From Pseudanabaena sp. PCC 6802 (GTDB taxonomy: Bacteria > Cyanobacteriota > Cyanobacteriia > Pseudanabaenales > Pseudanabaenaceae), in the NCBI RefSeq assembly GCF_000332175.1, contig NZ_KB235914.1, positions 1,861,368 through 1,925,367 of the forward strand: a DNA stretch of 64,000 nt, written 5' to 3'. The number at the start of each line of letters is the position of its first letter. The first letter of the stretch is position 1. The position numbers and the translations under genes were made by a program. The notes under the pieces are model-generated. The model was given only the letters and a program-made list of their open reading frames with translations, was not told the DNA's origin and ran no database searches. Positions 60,576 to 64,000 of this stretch are shown piece after piece.

Positions 60576-63500
60576 GTGACTGCTGAAGAAGCCTTAGCCC
60601 TACTCGATACGCTATTAGAGCCAAAGCTTAAAGACATCCAGGAGCAGGTCTTTCGGTACGCTTGGCAAGGATGGACGTACCCCGAAATTGCCGAGTATCT
60701 CGGCTATGACAGCAGCTATATTCGCGATGTCGGTTACGAATTGTGGCGACAACTAACTCAGAAATTAGGCGAGCAAGTCACGAAAAAGAACGTGCAAGAT
60801 GTATTGAAGCGACAAACTCGACTGAGACAGAGTATTACCAAACACCTTGCTGCCTCCAACCCCGCCGCAATTGATGCACCTGTAGCGATCGCCCCCGAAG
60901 CAACCCCAATACCCAGAACGCCTGACACAGCTAACATTACCGATGGCGATAGGATAGTTCCTGCATCAATAGGATCGAGCACCAGTAATAACCAGTACTG
61001 GGGAGAAACGATCGATGTTTCGACGTTCTACGGTCGCGGTATAGAAATGGAGCGATTGCTGCAGTGGCTGATTGAGGATCGCTGTCGCTTGGTATCCGTG
61101 GTTGGCATGGGGGGAATTGGCAAGACTACTCTGGTAGTAAAGTCGATCGGGAAACTGCAGGACGAATTCGACTTTCTGATCTGGCAATCCTTGCGCAACG
61201 CTCCTCCGATCGCTGAAGTATTGGTTACCTCAATTCAACATCTCTCTCAGCAACGCGAATCGCCTGTGGATCGATCGATTGAAACCCTAATCTCCCAGTT
61301 GATAGACTATTTCCGTTCCTATCGCTGTTTGTTGATATTAGATAACTTCGATGCGGTTTTAGAAAGCGCCGGGGGTACCAACTCATCGTCGGGTAGTGGG
61401 GCAAGGCAATATAGGGAGGGATGTGAGGGATATGAGGAACTGCTTAGAAGAGCCAGCAGCGAATTTCATTCTAGCTGTTTAGTTCTGACAAGTCGCGTAA
61501 AGCCAAAAATATTGAGTCCGTTAGAAGGGGATAGACTATCCGTGCGATCGCTGCTTTTAACTGGGTTGAGCAAGGCAGAAATACCAGAGATTTTCAAAGT
61601 TGATGGCTGTTTCTCGCAAGTAGAAACCGATTGGGAGCGTTTGACTGAGATTTATGCTGGCAATCCCCTGGCGCTCAAAATCGTTTCGACTACAGTACGA
61701 GATCTTTTCGATGGCAGCATTCCAGAGTTTCTAGCTCAGGGGGCGATCGCATTTGGGGATATTAATTTACTGCTAGACGAACAATTCGATCGCCTCACTG
61801 ATTTGGAAAAGCAGGTGATGTATTGGCTGGCGATCGATCTCGAATGGGTGACACTTGCGCAATTGCGGGAGAATTTCTTTCCCAGTCCGCTGTCGCATAC
61901 CTTGATGGAGGCACTGCTATCTCTGGTGCAGCGATCGCTGATCGAGAAAAGTGCTGGCAATTTCACGCTGCAACCAGTGGTGATGGAGTACGTAACGGAA
62001 CAGTTGCTTGGACATATTAGCGAGGAACTGGAAACGCAGGAGTTAAATCTATTTGTCGATCATGCTTTGATTAAGGCTCAGGCGAAGGATTACATTCGGG
62101 AGAGTCAAGTCCGCGTCATTCTAGAACCACTGGCTCAAAGATTAGTTGGTAAATGGCGATCGAAGAAAGAAGTAGAATATCGTCTTAAAAGCATTTTATT
62201 CAAGTTGCGATCGGCTGCGCCACGCAAGCTAACGGAGTTTCCCCACTCAGTTGGATATGCGGGCGGGAACATTATCAACCTATTGCGCCAACTCCAGATC
62301 GATCTGAGCGGCTATGATTTCTCTCATTTGAATATTTGGCAAGCTTACCTTCAGAATACGGCGCTCCATCAGGTCAACTTTGCGTATGCCGACTTCGCCA
62401 AATCGGTGTTCGCTGAAACTTTAGGTAGTATTTATACAGTTGCGCTTAGTTCCGATGGCAACTTTTTAGCAACGGGCGATACCCATCCCGAAGTTCGTTT
62501 GTGGCAAATGCCAACCGGTCGGCATTTACTGACTTTAGTGGGGCATAAGGGGTCGATTTGGTCGCTGACATTTAGTCCGGATGGAAAAACACTTGCCAGT
62601 TCGAGTTTCGATGAAACCATTAAGCTATGGGATCCTCACACAGGGGAGTGTCTCAGAACTTTTCGACATAGCGAAGTTGGAGGTATCCGATTCAGCCCAT
62701 GCGGTCAGATCGTCGTTGTTTCCGGTCATGACAGTAAAATTCAGCTTTGGAACGTAAACACTGGGGAATGCTTTAGAACATTGCACGGTCATACTGGTGG
62801 AATAGCAAATGCTACATATAGTCCGAATGGACAAATCCTCGCCAGTTGCAGTAGCGATGCCACGATTTGTCTTTGGGATGTAAAAACTGGGGAATGCCTC
62901 AAAACCTTACACGGGCATAGTAGCTGGATTTGGACAGTGGAATTTACTCCCGACGGTCGCACACTTGCTAGTGGTAGTAAAGATAGTACTATTCGTTTGT
63001 GGGATATAGCTAAGGGAGAGTGTTTTAAGATTCTTGAAGGGCACGGCAGTTGGGTTAGATCGCTCGTAATTAGTTCAGATGGAAAAACCTTGATAAGCGC
63101 TAGTGAAGATCGTACGATACGATTGTGGGATTTAGAGACTGGTCAATGCCTTAAAATCCTCCAGGGACATACAAGCAGAATAACATCGATTGCCCTCAGT
63201 ACAAACGATCTAACGCTTGTTAGTGGAGGCTCCGATCTTGCTATCAAAATATGGGATGTCAAATCTGGGAAATGTAGTAAAACATTACAAGGGCACGGTC
63301 ACATAATTAGTGCTGTGGTATTCAGTCCCAACGGTCAAACTTTAGTCAGCGCCAGCTCCGATCGCACGGTTCAGATGTGGGATGTAGACTCTGGAGCACG
63401 TCTGAATACATTACACGAGAATGTCGATATAGTCTGGGCAGTTACGTTCAGCCCAGATGGTCAAACCCTTGCTACGAACAGCGATCGCGCTGTCAAACTC

Positions 63501-64000
63501 TGGAGTACGAGTACCTGTCAGTGTCTCAAGACATTGCACCGTCGCAGTGCAGGTTTAATCTCTTCAGTCGTATTCAATGGCAACGGTCAACTCCTGGCTA
63601 GCACCAGTCACGATAAAATCGTCAGACTTTGGAATACAAGTACTGGTGAATGTTTGAGGGAGTGGCAGGGAGATACTACAATTGTATATTCAGTGTCGTT
63701 CAGCCCGGACGATCGCATCCTCGCCACGGGCGGCATCGACGCAAGAATCAAGCTGTGGGATGTAACTACTGGTGAATGCCTCAAAACGTTGCATGATGGC
63801 ACCCAAGTCTGGTCGATTGCCTTCAGTCCAGATGGGCTAATCCTGGCTAATGGGAGTAGTCGTAATACGGTGAAACTGTGGGAGGTAGACTCTGGGAAAT
63901 GCCTCAAGGAGTTGGAAGGGCACAACAGTCAGATCTGGTCAGTTGCCTTCAGTCCAGATGGACAAATCCTAGCCAGCGGGAGTAGCGATCGCACGATTCG
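60576..64000 (+). CDS. STAND protein: N-terminal HTH, NB-ARC ATPase, WD40 repeats (3' end outside window)
   Basis: The frame is open from GTG 60576 (VTAEEALALLDTLLEPKLKD) to the window edge, over 1,140 codons. Residues 1-65 hold a small helix-turn-helix-like domain (YAWQGWTYPEIAEYLGYDSS), seen at the N-terminus of many cyanobacterial NB-ARC proteins. NB-ARC follows with Walker A GMGGIGKTTL (about 180) and Walker B LLILDNFD (about 250). A helical region and a pentapeptide-like stretch (SHLNIWQAYLQNTALHQVNF) lead to WD40 repeats from about residue 612; 13 are visible. Such proteins oligomerise on ligand sensing; roles include signalling and possibly antiphage defence. Confidence 0.9.
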   Translation, partial: MTAEEALALLDTLLEPKLKDIQEQVFRYAWQGWTYPEIAEYLGYDSSYIRDVGYELWRQLTQKLGEQVTKKNVQDVLKRQTRLRQSITKHLAASNPAAIDAPVAIAPEATPIPRTPDTANITDGDRIVPASIGSSTSNNQYWGETIDVSTFYGRGIEMERLLQWLIEDRCRLVSVVGMGGIGKTTLVVKSIGKLQDEFDFLIWQSLRNAPPIAEVLVTSIQHLSQQRESPVDRSIETLISQLIDYFRSYRCLLILDNFDAVLESAGGTNSSSGSGARQYREGCEGYEELLRRASSEFHSSCLVLTSRVKPKILSPLEGDRLSVRSLLLTGLSKAEIPEIFKVDGCFSQVETDWERLTEIYAGNPLALKIVSTTVRDLFDGSIPEFLAQGAIAFGDINLLLDEQFDRLTDLEKQVMYWLAIDLEWVTLAQLRENFFPSPLSHTLMEALLSLVQRSLIEKSAGNFTLQPVVMEYVTEQLLGHISEELETQELNLFVDHALIKAQAKDYIRESQVRVILEPLAQRLVGKWRSKKEVEYRLKSILFKLRSAAPRKLTEFPHSVGYAGGNIINLLRQLQIDLSGYDFSHLNIWQAYLQNTALHQVNFAYADFAKSVFAETLGSIYTVALSSDGNFLATGDTHPEVRLWQMPTGRHLLTLVGHKGSIWSLTFSPDGKTLASSSFDETIKLWDPHTGECLRTFRHSEVGGIRFSPCGQIVVVSGHDSKIQLWNVNTGECFRTLHGHTGGIANATYSPNGQILASCSSDATICLWDVKTGECLKTLHGHSSWIWTVEFTPDGRTLASGSKDSTIRLWDIAKGECFKILEGHGSWVRSLVISSDGKTLISASEDRTIRLWDLETGQCLKILQGHTSRITSIALSTNDLTLVSGGSDLAIKIWDVKSGKCSKTLQGHGHIISAVVFSPNGQTLVSASSDRTVQMWDVDSGARLNTLHENVDIVWAVTFSPDGQTLATNSDRAVKLWSTSTCQCLKTLHRRSAGLISSVVFNGNGQLLASTSHDKIVRLWNTSTGECLREWQGDTTIVYSVSFSPDDRILATGGIDARIKLWDVTTGECLKTLHDGTQVWSIAFSPDGLILANGSSRNTVKLWEVDSGKCLKELEGHNSQIWSVAFSPDGQILASGSSDRTI

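Overview
The window is chromosomal DNA from a cyanobacterium. The evidence is psbO (photosystem II), a MenG/UbiE quinone methyltransferase, an ABC1 kinase, cyanobacterial-type ribosomal protein order, very frequent HIP1 palindromes (GCGATCGC), and small families such as DUF6887/DUF6888 and Uma2 that are abundant in this phylum. A placement near Pseudanabaena/Leptolyngbya-like lineages is only a guess.

Layout. 0-10 kb: a CBS/DUF21 membrane protein cut by the window edge, a Tat-exported PhoX phosphatase, YidB, a ParDE toxin-antitoxin pair with its operator, a cation diffusion facilitator, a response regulator-GGDEF-EAL protein and a GH13 glycosidase. 9.8-13.4 kb: a scarred region with an IS5-type remnant holding a palindromic repeat, a tRNA-like fragment, and a Uma2 gene split by a complete 1,484-bp IS. 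13.4-27 kb: tRNA-Gly, xseAB, and a long minus-strand S10/spc ribosomal operon (rplC to infA) that stops abruptly after infA. 27-33 kb: two paralogous lipoproteins with a PilP/GspC-like C-terminal region, a dihydroorotase remnant, an exported Mn-type superoxide dismutase, a response regulator, def and a holB-like gene. 33-47 kb: rdgB, an intact Uma2 gene, a REC-PP2C regulator, thioredoxin, a glycosyltransferase-TPR protein, a prepilin, an ABC1 kinase, psbO, aat, clpB and menG. 47-54 kb: a DM13 lipoprotein, a His-rich CobW GTPase, a second identical IS in inverted orientation, a Tyr/His-rich exported protein and a carotenoid oxygenase.

54-64 kb is the accessory region of most interest. It holds an ADYC-domain protein with an Asn-Gly repeat partner, and a papain-like protease with five C-terminal tandem repeats. 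Just upstream on the same strand is a chagasin-type inhibitor of that protease class. The region also has an RTX-repeat protein, several unknown small proteins, and a large STAND (HTH, NB-ARC, at least 13 WD40 repeats) gene that runs off the right edge. Four minus-strand genes here share a strikingly similar promoter: an extended upstream element, a 17-bp spacer and a TATTCT -10 box. This suggests one co-regulated set that includes the protease-inhibitor pair.

The whole window is peppered with palindromic repeats of about 100-160 bp. They have TATAGC...GCTATA ends and belong to at least two families that share a GC-rich core. A 44-bp hairpin module sits at the same internal junction in members of both families.
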